Source: Amoebophrya sp. A120
Lineage: Eukaryota; Sar; Dinophyceae; Syndiniales; Amoebophryaceae
Assembly (NCBI GenBank): GCA_905178155.1
Contig: CAJINV010000002.1
Location: 9,990,931-10,054,930, forward strand
DNA: 64,000 nt
Reading direction: 5' to 3'
This document shows positions 48,021 through 61,300 of the stretch, piece by piece; position 1 is the stretch's first letter; every line of letters starts with the position of its first letter. The position numbers and the translations under genes are program-made. The notes below the pieces were generated by a model that did no database searches, was not told where the DNA came from, and worked only from the letters and a program-made list of their open reading frames with translations.

Positions 48021-49132
48021 CTATTGCTTTCGATCTGGATCCAGGCCATACTTCAAAAGCCACCCTTCCCTCCAGGTTTGCATGAAGCCGTGCTTGCTCA
48101 TGCAGGAGAAGCGGAAATTTCCCCGGCTGTACCCATTGTGGATGTCGCGGAGGTGCAGCCGATTCCTCCCGTATCCTATGTAGAAACGGCCCCACCACAG
48201 AGTTGTCGCGCGAATCTGGCGCATGCCTGAAATCTTTCTCTACTACGCAGCCCCACTAGGACCACATTCTACCGCTATCTCGGAGCTTGTCGCGCTGGAG
48301 TAAGGATCAGGGACTCAATTTGTAGCGATGCAGTTGCACGACCTAGGTGAAGGTGAACAGGACTACGCTACGAGATCAAACTTTTTGTCATGCATACGCG
48401 ACTGCACCACATCAAAAACCTTTGCACCGTCGCCGCAAGCCGCTTCGGACGCAGGAGGATCTAGGGTCAGAACCGCGAGAAAAACATCGCGCAACAGCCA
48501 AAGCTGCGCCTGCTGGTTTTTCTAGTAAAATTTGGCATTCTGGGGTGGGGACGTTTATACACAGGATATCCCGACGTGCTTGTTTTCCAGAATGCGGCCT
48601 TTCACCCCGAGCGTCTCGAAAACCGCCTTGTACACCCGCCCGTTCACTTCGTTTTGCAGGAACGCCTTCCTCGCATCCCCGTCCTTGTTCATTCGGCGAC
48701 AGTAGGAGGGGAACCCCAGTGGGGTCTGTTGCATGTACGGCCCCGGATTACGCGACGACATTGTGGGCAGTGCAAATGGTCCGCGAACAAAAATGTACAG
48801 ATGAGTTTTATACCCTTGTATGCATTGAATTGCCGCGAGCACAGAGAGGGACGCAGTCGCTCTTCTTGTTCAAACGAGCACTTTGATTATGGTTTCCATA
48901 GTGTTGTGAATGTGAAAGAAAACATGGTTGGACGGTGCTCCCGAGAAGAAAAATTCCCAACTCAACACCGCATGTTGACACCTTCGAACAAGCGTTTCAT
49001 TTTGGCTTCTGCCGGTTGCTTCCTTAACGACTTACCCGAGAACAACAGGCACCTCTTCAGTGCTGATGCGGTCGGAACGCGCGAACCACTGCGCAATTGC
49101 CGGGCGTTGTTCCGCCATGCCCCGGACTGCAT
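48021..49132 (-). CDS. Probable mitochondrial ribosomal protein uS14 (uS14m-like)
   Basis: The core ORF from the ATG at 48761 is interrupted by an introner (48172-48568). Removing it and one TCCCG duplication gives a 112-residue protein (exactly 113 codons) in which N-K-H-V-G joins R-N-R-L-H-L-R-D-I. The C-terminal part (NGYSRGNFRFSCMSKHGFMQ, TWREGWLLKYGL) follows the NR...RG..R.F..S...F...G..  layout of uS14, and the basic N-terminal half also fits. The usual zinc or CxxC residues are absent. An upstream exon (49132-49036, MQSGAWRNNARQLRSGSRVP) has the look of a mitochondrial presequence and ends in a strong donor (CTCGG, then GTAAGT). It is phase-compatible with an acceptor at 48815, but that acceptor has no pyrimidine tract. 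The family call is tentative. Confidence 0.48.
48172..48568. mobile_element. Introner-like element, family E, in the uS14m-like gene
   Basis: Left end TATCCTATGTAGAAACGGCC then CCACCACAGAG; right end GGGGTGGGGACGTTTATACA then CAGGATA, inverted. Perfect TCCCG duplication. It is 397 bp, longer than the other family E copy in RAD50 (279 bp), and its termini have diverged from each other. Confidence 0.88.
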
Positions 49133-50337
49133 GGTGACGAACGATGTTGTTTCTACTCACTTATGCCAAAATTCTGCTTTCATTCACTTTGTTCATTTTG
49201 AGCGGAGGTCGCATAAATATTATAACTCGTTATCGAAATGCTGTACGCAGCGCAGTCGCGGATGTGAATCGGAGCCGGTGAGTCCGTGGAAAGAAGGTCG
49301 CTGGGCGGCGGATTGTGATACGAAATAAGGTTATCCTCAATTTTGATATTTTGCTACTCAGCGGTAAGACCACGACAAGAGTTCTATTCTCATCGTCAGC
49401 AAGGCTCAACATCTTGTTTTCGTGGCGACGATGTTTGTGCGAATGACCTCTGTGGCGTGCTCGATCATAGCCGATAATTCGTGGACATCAACACTGTAGT
49501 GGCCGTATCCTGTGCAAAAGTATCGCGCTCGTATTGCAGTCATGCATTACAAATCTTTCTCTTAAGATAAATCAGCATTACATATTTTATCTCTCATGCT
49601 GAGGAAATTTGTAATGCATTTATACGAGTACGACACTTTTGCAGTTCATAGGCCGGTCCATCCTTCACAGCTAGGACACCAGGGTAAAGAATCTATCGAT
49701 AGGAATCCGAAGATCCGTCTGACAACTTGAAAAAGCAGGTGAAATACGCTACGTGTCGTGGTGCCCCCCATAAAATAAAAGCTGTGGCTCGCAGATTCAG
49801 TGTTGAGTATTAAATTTCACGACTTCTGAGATCGAACGATCCATACTGCTACGCGTCTGACACGAGCTACGAAAGCTTCTGTCGTGGTGCGAGAAGCCCC
49901 GCTTTTCAGCATGTGTTTTGTTGTCGCTTTTGCACAAGACTTTTTCCGCCGTGTAAAAATCGCTTTCGATATATTTGGTAGACCTCTAAGACTGTTTTTC
50001 CAAATAAGACTGTTTTGTGTGTTGTGTATAGATAAAAACTCTAATAGACCGTGTTTGCTAAAAGAATAAGAAGATGAAAAAGGATGTGTATAGATAGATA
50101 CTGTGGTATAATAAGCCAACCGTAGTTGTTGCCTGCTGGAAAGAAATTCATAAACACTGTTGATTGGCTTTTAAAATCGCCGGTTGTTCTGATGTTTTCC
50201 GAGAAGATAAGCGTCGCTGGGAGATGAATAAGTACTACTGGTCGTCTTGTCGCCTGCCGGCCATCGTAGGCCGCTTCGTGTTGAGCCGGAAAAACATCGA
50301 AGAATTTTTTCTTCTGTGCGCTAAACCCTCGCTCTTC
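49133..50337. other. Intergenic region with one introner and a possible unrecognised exon
   Basis: Contains the family C element at 49506-49650. Joining its flanks on the minus strand gives an open segment with coding-like composition (CEGWTGHYSVDVHELSAMIE, then HATEVIRTN) ending near 49410. I could not connect it to a gene. Confidence 0.4.
49506..49650. mobile_element. Introner-like element, family C
   Basis: A 145-bp element bounded by TATCCTGTGCAAAAGTATCG and an inverted copy ending GCAGTTCATA, with a perfect GGCCG duplication. Nearly identical to the copy at 14564-14712, 35 kb away. Confidence 0.9.
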
Positions 50338-53300
50338 TCACGCCGCGGGCAGGGGAGCCGCGGGTGGATTTTCGAGCATCGCACTCGCTGGGTCGCGCTT
50401 CGCGTACATGACTTCCAGATCCGCCCACAGCGTTTTTCTTCTTTCCTTCTTCCCCATCTCCTCCTCCAGCGATGCGCGATTGTTGGCGCTACACTCGTCA
50501 AACAGCGGGGGATCCGCTTCCATCAGCAGCTTCAGCACGTTGAATGTGAGCCCGTGGACCTTTTATTGATAATTTCCTCTATATCTCATATTCAACCAAC
50601 AACAAATCGTGGCTGTCTGTTCTTACGGAGACCAGCACCTACAAGGAATCGCATCCACGCGCAGCCACCTGTATGGAATGGAATCGCTGCGCGATTGGGA
50701 ATGCAAAGAGAAAAACACCGTCTAGGAAAATACGACATGACCCTCGCCAGGACATGGAAACAAGCGCGAAATAAGATACCGCCGAGTTCCAGTGGTGCTT
50801 CGAGGTGTTATACAGCGCACCGAGCACGATGGGAAAGAGTTCTTTTCTGTTGGAATTGATCAGCTTCACTATGTAGTCGTTGTTCCACAAAAACAAACTT
50901 CGCTCCGCCACCTGGAAATGCGGGCAGTCGATACCTGTTGTTTTTCTTTCCGCTGATCGTACATGCAAATAAACCTATGTGCTGTCGTCGAAGCTAGTGC
51001 CAACACCATCTCACAAGGGGCTGCTCCTCCACTGAGAGTAGAACTACGCAACTGATTGTCAAGAACAGGTCGTTGTGTACAACGATTATGCAGGTAAAAT
51101 CGAAAATGTGTACATAATGCAACGCGCTTGAAGAGCTGCTTTTGGATGGCGACGAACTCTGGTGGCTGCACGAGTTCCATATCAAATGCAAAAGTGTCTG
51201 GGTCTGGAAACTTGTAATGCTGCATTGGGAATAGAAGTGAATGCTTTGTAATGCACAGACAAGCATGCGAAATATCTGCGCTGCCTTGTGTTGCGTTTTC
51301 CGCACAACAAACTGCGTTTTTGCATGACAGGGAAAAGGTTCTTTTCTTGAACACGCATCACAAGCTTTTCAGCCATGCCGGACAAGCATGACAAACCTTC
51401 AGTTCTTCCAGACCCAGACATTTTTGCATTTGATATTCCAAGATCTCCTCCAATTCGTTCAGATAGAGTATCTGCTTGCTCGTCAGGCTCACTGGCCAGA
51501 ACTTCAGCATGGAAATCACAATGTCAATCGCCAACTTGGGATCCTTCTCCACAAACTGCGTCATACCTGTGTTGAGTCCAAATAGCATGAGCGAAGCAGT
51601 GTAGGATGCAGCGAGGAGCGCCAAGTACGGAAGAAGGAAAACACCAATCAAGCATCTACTTCTAGTTATTCTTGTTAGTTTCGCGAAACAAAAAAACGTC
51701 AACAACTGCAACCAGTATCAGTGTCTTACAGTAACTCAATTGCTGGTGGAAGCTCGCCAGGGACTTGACACTCTATGCACCCAAAAAATTTGCATCCTTT
51801 AATATCAGTTTGCCTATACTGTATTTGCAGCATATTGCAACAAGCAGCTTTCAAAAAAAACTTCTCCAAACGGAGGACCACATGACATCGATTACAAGCG
51901 CTCTCCACTTCATCTTTTGGTGCCTAACCGTTCTATCGCGTGTTTTAATGCAAGCTGATAAGGATGTTGTTCCCGGTAGTTTTGGTCAGTTTCGTACTTT
52001 GTGCAGTGGTATCAGTGCGCGCACGAGAAAGTCCTTGTGCTCGTCCTTCAGTGGCAAGGCAAACCCGTTGATGATTGACCCGAGAATTTCCAGTAGCTCT
52101 CCGACGCCGTTGTGCATTTCTGACTCGTATATCACCTTGAAAAAGACGTGCTGTATCGCCCTTCGGATAAAGCTGCGCAGCGCCATAAACTTCCCGTATC
52201 TGAGTATGTATGTGAAAAGGAGAATGAAAATTATTTCATTTCTTTGTGGTCTGTACCTGCGCCTGGCAGATTTCTTTTTTTTTCCTTTTTCTACCACAAC
52301 GAAAAGAACTTGACAAAAGGAAAAAAAACATACACTCTGTGCAGGATAGTTTTCAGGTAGTCCCGCTCTCGGCAGTCCTCGGAGTCAAACAGCTCCAGCA
52401 GTTTCAGCACGAAGTTTGCGTCGATAAATCGTTTTGCTATTTTGGGGTCGACGTCGTTGGAAACCACAAATCGGAGAAAAAACTCGTAAACCTGATTGCG
52501 CGTTATTCATGTTCTCGTAGATCACCTATCTAATCAGCACTTTGTGATGCAAAGAGATCGCCGTGATGAGATAGAAGTACAGGTAGTAGCAACTCCCAAC
52601 CGGGGCTGGCGGTAGTAAATATCATTCCATGTCATGACTTCAAAACCTTCCTGTAGTTTTCCCATTCATTGATTCGTCAAGTAGAATCCATGACAATTTT
52701 GTGTAGTAAAGATTGTACGATTTGCAGGTGTGGCCATGCGGAATCAAGCTGCGGCTCGTCGTCCTCAGGGTCGTAGATTCGCATAATTGTTCTGTTGTTT
52801 CCTATCGACTGCAAAAACTTTGCCCCCAAATGTGTACTATTCGGATTCCTACAATTGGCTCAATCTTTGTCCGAGGGGAGACCGAAGACTCGCAACCTCT
52901 GCGATTATGCTAATTTACAAACAACATGCAACTCACATGCCAAAAGGTGGTACATTTGATTTTATTCGTCGTTCTTGTGTTCCTGCTATTCCATTCCAAA
53001 AGGATGGCCATCGCGATGCAATAGAGGGACAGCGACAAGGTTGCAGTCGATACTCGCCGGAAGTGATCTGAAAATGTTGGCGGCCACCATGTTGACGACG
53101 TCCTCCATTATGCTCTCCGTGAAGCAATTTCGGGTGTTGTTTATGTATTCCACGATTTCGAGAAGTGCTTGTCGCTTTGCTTCTTTTTCCGTTGGATTTG
53201 CCTCACTGTGGAAGTCGAATACCGCCGCGCTGCAGGCTGCTAGTTTTCGGCGGAACAGCTCCCCTCGCTCGGACACTGGCGTTTCCCGCAGTGTTGGCAA

Positions 53301-53797
53301 CGACCCGAAAAGAGTGCCGGGATCTGTTTGAAGGATAATCGAGACTTTTTACTCGTAATAACGGAGAGGTGGACAAGAGGATTTTATATGCACTGCACTG
53401 CCTTCTTCACAATGCATCGAAGAAAGAGATTCCACGTCCGCATGGGGTTGTGGTCTTTCCAAGAGAAAAATCGAAATCTATCTGTCAGATATTCTACCTC
53501 CTGACGCGGGCCTTGAGGCTCCGGGTTTTGCGGTCGCTTTGCCGACATCTTTTCTGCTTGGGGGTGCCCGCTTGCCCTCCTCGTTCCCCATCCGTCGCTT
53601 GATATCCCACAGAAAAAAACTGGCAGGTCATATTTGTAATGCAAAAATAACTAGAAAAAAAAATTTGTATTGCATATCCGAAACAGCATGCTATGAGGCC
53701 GCCCATGACAGATCTTTCTGTGTATTTATTTTTGCATTACAAATATGCCGGGCCAGCTTTTTTCTGTGGGATACTTGACTGTCTGTATCAACTTCAT
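50338..53797 (-). CDS. Protein phosphatase 2A regulatory subunit B56 (B')
   Basis: Targeting subunit that brings substrates to the PP2A A/C core. Nine exons: 53797-53498, 53323-53054, 52801-52719, 52491-52334, 52199-51998, 51763-51730, 51566-51114, 50934-50780 and 50559-50338. With two introners removed (in exons 1 and 7) they total exactly 480 codons. Family landmarks in order: [139 protein letters not shown] and [20 protein letters not shown]. Introns are GT-AG; exon 6 is only 34 bp. Exon 3's acceptor is the least certain. Length (479 residues) is normal for the family. The N-terminus ([18 protein letters not shown]) is basic. Confidence 0.96.
51180..51435. mobile_element. Introner-like element, family A, in PP2A B56 exon 7
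   Basis: Family A termini and a perfect TTCCA duplication. Excision joins E-E-I-L-E to L-V-Q-P-P-E-F, a conserved B56 helix. Confidence 0.94.
53603..53773. mobile_element. Introner-like element, family D, in PP2A B56 exon 1
   Basis: A 171-bp element with termini TATCCCACAGAAAAAAACTG, inverted at the right end, and a perfect CTTGA duplication. Only copy of this terminal type in the window. It falls eight codons after the start. Confidence 0.9.
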
Positions 53798-55342
53798 CTT
53801 CCCGGGGTCTTGCTTTCGAACCTTCCCGATGGAATGAACAAAAGTTCTTTGCGTGTGGTACTTAGGGTCGTGATGAAGTGATGCCACCCAACAACTTGCC
53901 GCTCGTATAAGGAGAGAAAAAGTTACGCAGTCTAAAAACGGATTCTTCTTATGGTTCCCCGTGCTGGTCCTCTACTTCCCGATCGATCTACTCTTACTGG
54001 ATAGTAGTAGACAATTTTCCACCTCCGAAGTGCTGCTTCTTTTCGAGAAGTCCTGCTGGTAACTTCTCACTTCTACTGCTTTCCACAAACGAGGAGAGAA
54101 GGAGCGGCTTCGTCTCGACCGCACATGGGGACGGACAAGCCATCGTATGCGTCGGAGGTCTCAGCAACAGTTGACCGGCATCCTGTTTCGAACCACGTCC
54201 TCTCCTGCACGGGCGCCGCCATTTCAGAGGTTACCAAGACATCAAGCCGATATCGATCAGTGCGAGGGCAGCAGCTTCTAATAGCGATTTTTTGGTGTGC
54301 GCAACGTTAAAAAAATTGGGGGGACGGAATTTTTACAGCACTTTAGATAGTAGCAGTTCTACCTTGCGAACAATCGTTTTTACAATGCGCGGAGGAGAAT
54401 TGAGAACCCTATTCCTCGTCGCAGAAACTATATCACTAGCGGTCAACACAACTTCAAGTGAAAATCAAGATTCCCAAATAATTCTTGTGTGCCGTGTAGT
54501 AAATTTTCTCCTCGGAAATCACAGCTCTGCAAGACGACAGGGTAGTACTCAACACACATGAAATTCAAAATCCTAATTTGTACAGCAACTAATTAAGTTG
54601 AAGACCCTGTAGCGCGATGGGCAACTGTAGAGAAAAATGTCTTGCCATGCTTCGGACTTGTAGTTATAGATGATATTCTATCTGCACTTCTTAGAGCCGC
54701 TGTGATGTGGTCGCAGTCACAACATTAGTGAAGACTGCCGATCAGTGGTGTCTTCTCAGTTGTGATGAAAAAACACTCATTCCTGGTTTGTTATGTCTAC
54801 TATTTCACATACTTACTACTCCTTCCTCGTCCATCGTTTTCGTGCGTGCATTGATGTTGTGAAAGTGTTCAAGTCTACCAGAATTCGATTTCGAATTCGT
54901 TGCACTCTCGTGCATGATTGGCATCAAAACTACATGCTGCGCTACCACTAGAGGTGCGGCAACAGTTTCTTTCTGGGTTCTCTTCAAAAAAAAGGATCGA
55001 ATCATTTTTCTACTACACTCAAGAATTGCACATGCATGCAGAAACAGTGCGGGCGCACTTGTCCTGAACAACCGTGTTGACTCATCTCGCACAATAGGAA
55101 CACAGCACATCTCAGATCTAGTACCACTTGCGTGCAAACAAGCGAGGTGCTCTACTCAAATGAATCCTTGCTTTCATACAGCTTGTTCAAATCATTTCAT
55201 AACAGTCGCTAGAATAAGAGTTCCGATGATTGTCTGTGCCTCCTGTCGCACTGCTTGCGCGTGAAGAACGGAAATAACGCACCCGATCGCTTCTGACGGT
55301 CGATAGCGCGCCGTCGGCAACTTGGTCACCTGCCTGTACCAA
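53798..55342. other. Intergenic region
   Basis: No gene recognised between RAD50 and PP2A B56. ORFs are short on both strands and no repeat stands out. Confidence 0.4.
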
Positions 55343-58300
55343 TCAGCTATTGTCAATGGTGTTGATCATGTGCTGCGTGATGATACTGGTTCCCTTCTTT
55401 GGGTCTTTCGACACCCGCCAGTAGCGTTCGCACACCTGTTTCCGCGACAGCATCTGCACGAAGGTTTCGTCGTGCGTGATGATCATGAGCTGGAACCCAC
55501 TGTGGTCCCGGCGGGTTTCGATCAAAGAGCCCAGCGCTTCCGCCAGCGCCTCGATGTTTTTCTCGTCCAGATTGGTCGTGGGCTCGTCCAGCGCCAAAAT
55601 CCCGCACTGACACCCGAAGGAATCCGCCAGTGCGAGTCGCGTGATCAGACTGGCGAGCACCTTCTGTCCCGCGGAGCACCGGCCCCGCATGTCCAGCTCC
55701 GTACCGTTGGCCAGCATCATCACGAGGCGGTAGTTGTAGGACCGACTGCCCGCCCCGCCCCGCTTCACCTGCGCAGCTTGTACAGGATTACTATTCGCGA
55801 CGCCTTCGTTCAGCTGCAAGGGGTCACTATTCAGGTTGTTTGCCGCAGCTCCCGTCGCGTCCTCGGCGTCGGAGCGGATCTGCACGTACTCGATATCCTT
55901 TCCCTTGTAGATTTCCTGCCACAGGCTCCGCATGGTGAAGTTGATTTCCATCATCTTTTCCTGGTGAAACTTCATCAGAGCCACGTCCAGGCTGTTGAAG
56001 TACTTTTGGCAGTCCTGGGCCGCGGTTTTCACGCTCTGCTCCTCGATGATGGCTTTCCGGTACCGCTCGTCAATGTCCTGGTACAGGCTGGAATCCAAAT
56101 TGTATCAAAATGAAAAATCCCCCCTCCCCATATCGCAACGAAGTTTCTGATGCTGGATTTCCGTACACAAATCGCAGCTGTCTTGCAGTACAGGACTGCA
56201 GGCGTATGCCAAGCCTCAGTCGAGAGGTTTTGACGTAGGTGCCTAGCATGGCAAACGTGTATGCTCTAAGCCCAGCAGCATCACAAACGGCCTGCAAAAT
56301 GCGGGGCGCTCTTTGGACATGCCTTCTTGCAAGACAGACAGGATTTGAGGTCACAAATGCGCATCACAAATTTTCAGACGGATGCGTTTTCAATATGGGG
56401 AGGGGGGATTTTTCCTTACGATAAATTCCTCTGTGCGTCCAGCATCTCCACACCGATCTGGTGCAAGCTTCCCTGGATCTTCCCCCGGTCATTGATCGCC
56501 TGCTCGGTTTTCACCTGGAGTTGCTGCGCCAGCTGGTGCTCGGTCTCTGTCAACTGTTGCATCGCCGTCTTCATACTGCTGGGGGGCGCGTTTTGAAGAT
56601 TTCCTATTTGTTCACTGGCAGATGATGAAGACGATGCCTGGTGGTTTTGTTGCCGTAGCTGCTGGAAAATCTGCGCCACGGGCTGCGGCAGGTAGCTGTC
56701 ACCGAGATTGGCCAAATTGATATCATTGTGACCACCACCGGCGACGTTGCTCGAGGACGATGCGGCCGCGGCGTTGCCGCTCCTCACGGGCGTCGGGGAG
56801 AAATCTGAGCCGCTAGACGAGTTATTCGGGTGGAACAAAGCACTATTTTGCTGTTGTTCTTCCATCTTAACCTCCACCTGGTCTGGCGACGACGGAGTCA
56901 CGGCCGTCCCGGTCGCCGGAGGATAATTATTTCTGCCGCTATTTCCACTTTCTTGTTCGCGGAGGACATTCCGGCTCCACAGCTCGACCTCCTCGTAGCA
57001 CTTTCGCAGCTCTCGCCAGTCGTCGGCGACTTTCAGCTCGTTGCTGTACTTCTCACAATCCGCTTGGGTGCGGTAGAGTTGGAGATTCTTCGCAAGCCAA
57101 AACACTTTGGTCTGCAGGTCGGCCAGGCTGCTCACCACCTCGTCCTTTTGCTGCTGTTTTTCTTTGTAACTCTTTTCCTTTTCGGAGACCGCGAGCTCGG
57201 CGCGCTTCAACTCTTCCCGCACACTCTCCGCGTTCCGGATCTTCTGTTCCAGCTTCTCAATGTCGGTGTTCAGCTCCTGCAGCTTCTGCATCTTGTTCGC
57301 CAACTCCGTTTGCTGCCGCTCCAGAAACTGCACAATCTGCTTCTGCAAGTTCTCGAAGTTCCGGCACTCCAGCTCCACCTGTTTCAGCTGCTCCTGGACC
57401 TGCGCGGAAAAGCTGTCCAGCTGCTGCAGATTGGCGCTCAACGCGACCAACTCCTGCTCCACGTTGGCAACTTGCTTCTGCAGCTCCTCTTTCCGCGTCA
57501 TCTTCTCCTGCAGCAGCTGAAACCTGGACTGCAATTCTGTGAGCCGCTGCCGCCGCCGCTGCTCCTCTTCGTTCAGCTGGTTCAGCTGCTGCTGCTTCTG
57601 GTCCAGCGTCCGCTCCAGCTGGTTCGACTGCTCGAACAGGGCGGAGAGCTCCTCCCGCTCTCGCGTCAGCTCGTTCTTTCCGGCCGTTTGCGACGTTCCC
57701 GCACTTGTTTGCCCGAGTAGCGCGGCGGGGTTGCTGATCGACATCTCCTTGTCGCGCAGGTTCCGCTCCGCGTCCCGCAGCTCTTCCTCCATGCGCAGCA
57801 GTTGCTGAAAATGCACAATAACCGGCTTGAACGAGTTTTGTTCCTCCACCAGCTTCGCGAATTCCGCCTGCAAATTCGTGATGTCGAACTGCTTCTCCTG
57901 CACGAGTTTTTGCTTCGCCGTGTTGTTCTCCTGCTCGGCGCCAAGTTTCTGCTGGCACTCCTGCAGTTCCGCGAACTTCGGTTTCAAATTTTCCATCGCC
58001 GCGAGCTCCGCTTCCAACTCCTTCACTTTGGCTCCTGATTCCGCTCCGCACTTCTTTTCGATCATCTGTCGCAGCTTCGCTACCTGCGCTACCAGGGCTT
58101 GCCTTTCCGCCTCGTTGGCAAAGGGTCGCTTGCACATCTCGCGTATCCTGCGTAACAACGCCCTCACGGGGGAATAAAAATCCAGATGGGGCTTCCGCGC
58201 GAAGCAGTCTTTATTAAGCGAGGGACTTCACCACTTAAGCGAAGCACTTAAGCGAAGCAGTTAAGCGAAGCACTTCAGCGAAGCACTTAAGCGAAGCACT

Positions 58301-61300
58301 TCAGCGAAGCAGTTAAGCGAAGCACTTCAGCGAAGCACTTGAGCGAAGCACTTCAGCGAAGCACTTGAGCGAAGCACTTAGGCGAAGCACTTAGGCGAAG
58401 CACTTAGGCGAAGCACTTAGGCGAAGCACTTAAGCGAAGCACTTAAGCGAAGCACTTAGGCGAAGCGCTGCACTTAAAGCACTATTTAAACGGGGCACTA
58501 CTTAAGCGGGTCACTACTTGAGCGGGGCACTACTTAAGCGGGGCACTACTTAAGCGAGGCACCAGTTAAGCGAGGCGCTGCCCCTAAGCGAGGCACTACC
58601 TGTGCGAGGCACTAATTACGCGAGGCACTACTAATGCGACGCACTACTTATGCGAGGCACTACCCAATCCAGGCACTACTTAAGCTAGGCACTACTTAAG
58701 CCAGGCACTACTTAAGCGCAGCACTACTTAAGCGAGGCACTACTTAAGCGAGGCAGTACTCAATCCAGGCACTATTTAAGCCAGGCACTACTTAAGCGAG
58801 GCAGTACTTAAGCGAGGCACTACTCAATACAGGCACTACTTAAGCCAGGCACTACTTAAGCCAGGCACTACTTAAGCCAGGCCCTACTTGCGCGAGGCAC
58901 TACTTAAGCCAGGCACTACTTAAGCCAGGCAATACTTGAGCGAGGCACTACTTAAGAAGCGAGGCACTACTTAAGCGAAGCACTACCTGCGCGACGCACT
59001 GCATAGGCGAAGCACTACTTACTTCAGCGAGGCACTACCTTCTCCACCTGAGGTGCGGTACTATTTCAGCACTACCTAAAGCGACGCACGGCTTAGACGA
59101 GGGGCTACTTGAGCTCGGAGCCACTCCGAAACAGTTAAGCGAGGCCCTTCTGCGAAGTACTACTTGAGCAGCGAAAAACTACTTAAGCAAAACGCGTGAG
59201 CGAAGCACTAAAGCCTCGCGAGCAAAATTTGCATGACGAATCAATATGGCATCGAGAGAACGTTGCTCAACGGGATATCGCAGCAATCCTTTTTCAGGGA
59301 TCTCTCTTCCATCGCGTTGTACAACTTAGCACCATTCTCGATCAACGCGAAGTTGCTCCTTTGGCCTTCGAGGCGTTCTTTTACGTCGGCCAGCTTCTGC
59401 TCAAAATCGGCCAGATCGGTGAACGCGCTGAGCTCTTGCCTCAGCCTGGCTGCGCCGCTTCCCAGTCTCTCGACCTCCTTGTCGCTGTAGGTTTTTTCCG
59501 AGATCCCCTTGTGGTGCTCCTTTTGCTTCGCGTCCGTTTGGCCTCTCAAAGTCGCGAGCATTTGGTTCCCGTGCTGCTCGATTTTCTGCGCTTGCTGCAG
59601 GCACTGCTCCGCGATTGCGGGAAAGCAGGACGAAGCAGCTCCGGCTGGTAATCCGAACGACGTGCCGGAACTACTGCTGAAGTTGTTCGTGGAGAAATTA
59701 TTGCTGGATGTCGAGAAGCCTCCCACATGGCTATTGGTCACCCCTCCGGCAGCCGATCCAGTTGTAGACAGCAGTCCCTCGATGCTGCTTCTCGCCTCGT
59801 GTCCGAACCAACTTCCGGGCGCGAGGCCCGCAATGACGGTCTTTACCTGCACCTTCTTCTCGTCCAGCTCTTTCAGTTTCTCCTGCTTCGCGTTTTGCAG
59901 GAACTCCACCTCCATCAACAGCTTTGATTGCTCCTCCAAAACCTGGATCCGGTCCTGTTTCTCCTGAAACGAAAATTGCAGGTCGTGCTTCTCCTTCCTC
60001 AATTTCGCGACTTCCCTCTCCAGCTCGTTTTTCCGCGTTTGCGTTTCCGCCCCCGCGGTCTGGGTCTGCTGCTGCACCTTCTGCAATTCGCTCTGCACCT
60101 GCTCGTACTCGCGCTGCACTTTTTGGTAATTCTGCTGTTCCTGAAACAGCTGCGCCTTCCGCTGCTGCAGCTCGCGCTCCCGCGCGCGTTGCGACTCGCA
60201 CTGGATCCGCGCATCCTGCGCTTTCTTGCCGATCCCCTGCACGTTCTGTCTTTTTTGCTCCAGTTCCGCCGCCTGCCCCTTCTGCAGCTGCTGCAACTTC
60301 GCGCCGTGCTTCAGGCACAGCTGCTGCAGCGCGCGCATCGTCTCCCCGTCGTGGTGCTGTAGTTGCACGAGGGTTTGCTGGTTCTTGTTCTGCACCCCCG
60401 CGGAGGAGGAGGAGGAGGAGGCTCCTGCAGATGGTGTAGAAGTAACAGTGTTGTACACCTGTCGCTGCAGAACTTGTTTCATCTTTTGGTCCAACTCCCC
60501 CTCCAAAACGGCTTTGAGCGAGCAACTTTGCACCAAGCTAGCACCGACCTGCGACATCAGTTGCGACGCTTGCGGCTGGCTCCCGAGCATGGCGGCCAAA
60601 TTCTGTTCGCTGTCCTTCCCAACAGTCGTCAAAATCTCTCCGCGCCACAGCTCCTCGCGCCGCTCGTTTCGGGTTTTCAGCAAATCGCCCGCGGCGGCGA
60701 CCTCGCCGATCTCCGAGCGGAGCTGCTTCACCGTTTGCTGAACCTGCTGAAACTCCTGGTTTGCCAAGTGTTCCTCCTGGTCGAGCTTTTCCTTTTTCTT
60801 CCCCAGCTCGGGGATGGTCGTGTCTGTCAAGTTATCAAATGTAAAAATGTCTGGGTCTGGAAGATTGCCAGGTTTGTCATGCACATTTTGCATGACTCCT
60901 GATGTCTGTGATGCCTGTCCTAGCATCACAGATTTTGTGAGGGCTTCCTGATGCCTATACCGCATGACAAATGCTCTCTCCGTGTAGCAAAACTTGGACT
61001 CTCTTTGCTGCTCATGCAATACAGATTTTTTTTTAGAATCCAAAATCTGCATGACAAGTTGGATTCTTCCAGACCCAGACATTTTTACAGTTGATACAAG
61101 TCTTTGCTTTCTTCCTCCAGGTCCGTGACGATCTCCCGCGTCGTATCCTGAGCAAAAACGTCCCCACCCCAGAGTCAAGATGGGGAATCCGCTAGGCAAA
61201 ACCGCCACCTCTGGTTGTTTCGCATGACAAATTTATCCTCGTAGTGTAATCCTCTTTAGCTAGTTCCGAAGCATCACAGATCTAGCATATCATGCTGATT

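Noticed and set aside
48576-49328. 250-residue plus-strand ORF
   Set aside because: It runs antisense to the uS14m-like exons and lacks any family feature; the minus-strand model restores a full frame after introner removal.
56830-57720. Leu-rich plus-strand ORF
   Set aside because: Antisense of the Gln/Glu-rich RAD50 coiled coil, which produces Leu-rich shadows.
58236-59215. CRISPR-like array
   Set aside because: Units of 13-16 bp are directly abutting with no spacers, in a eukaryotic intron.
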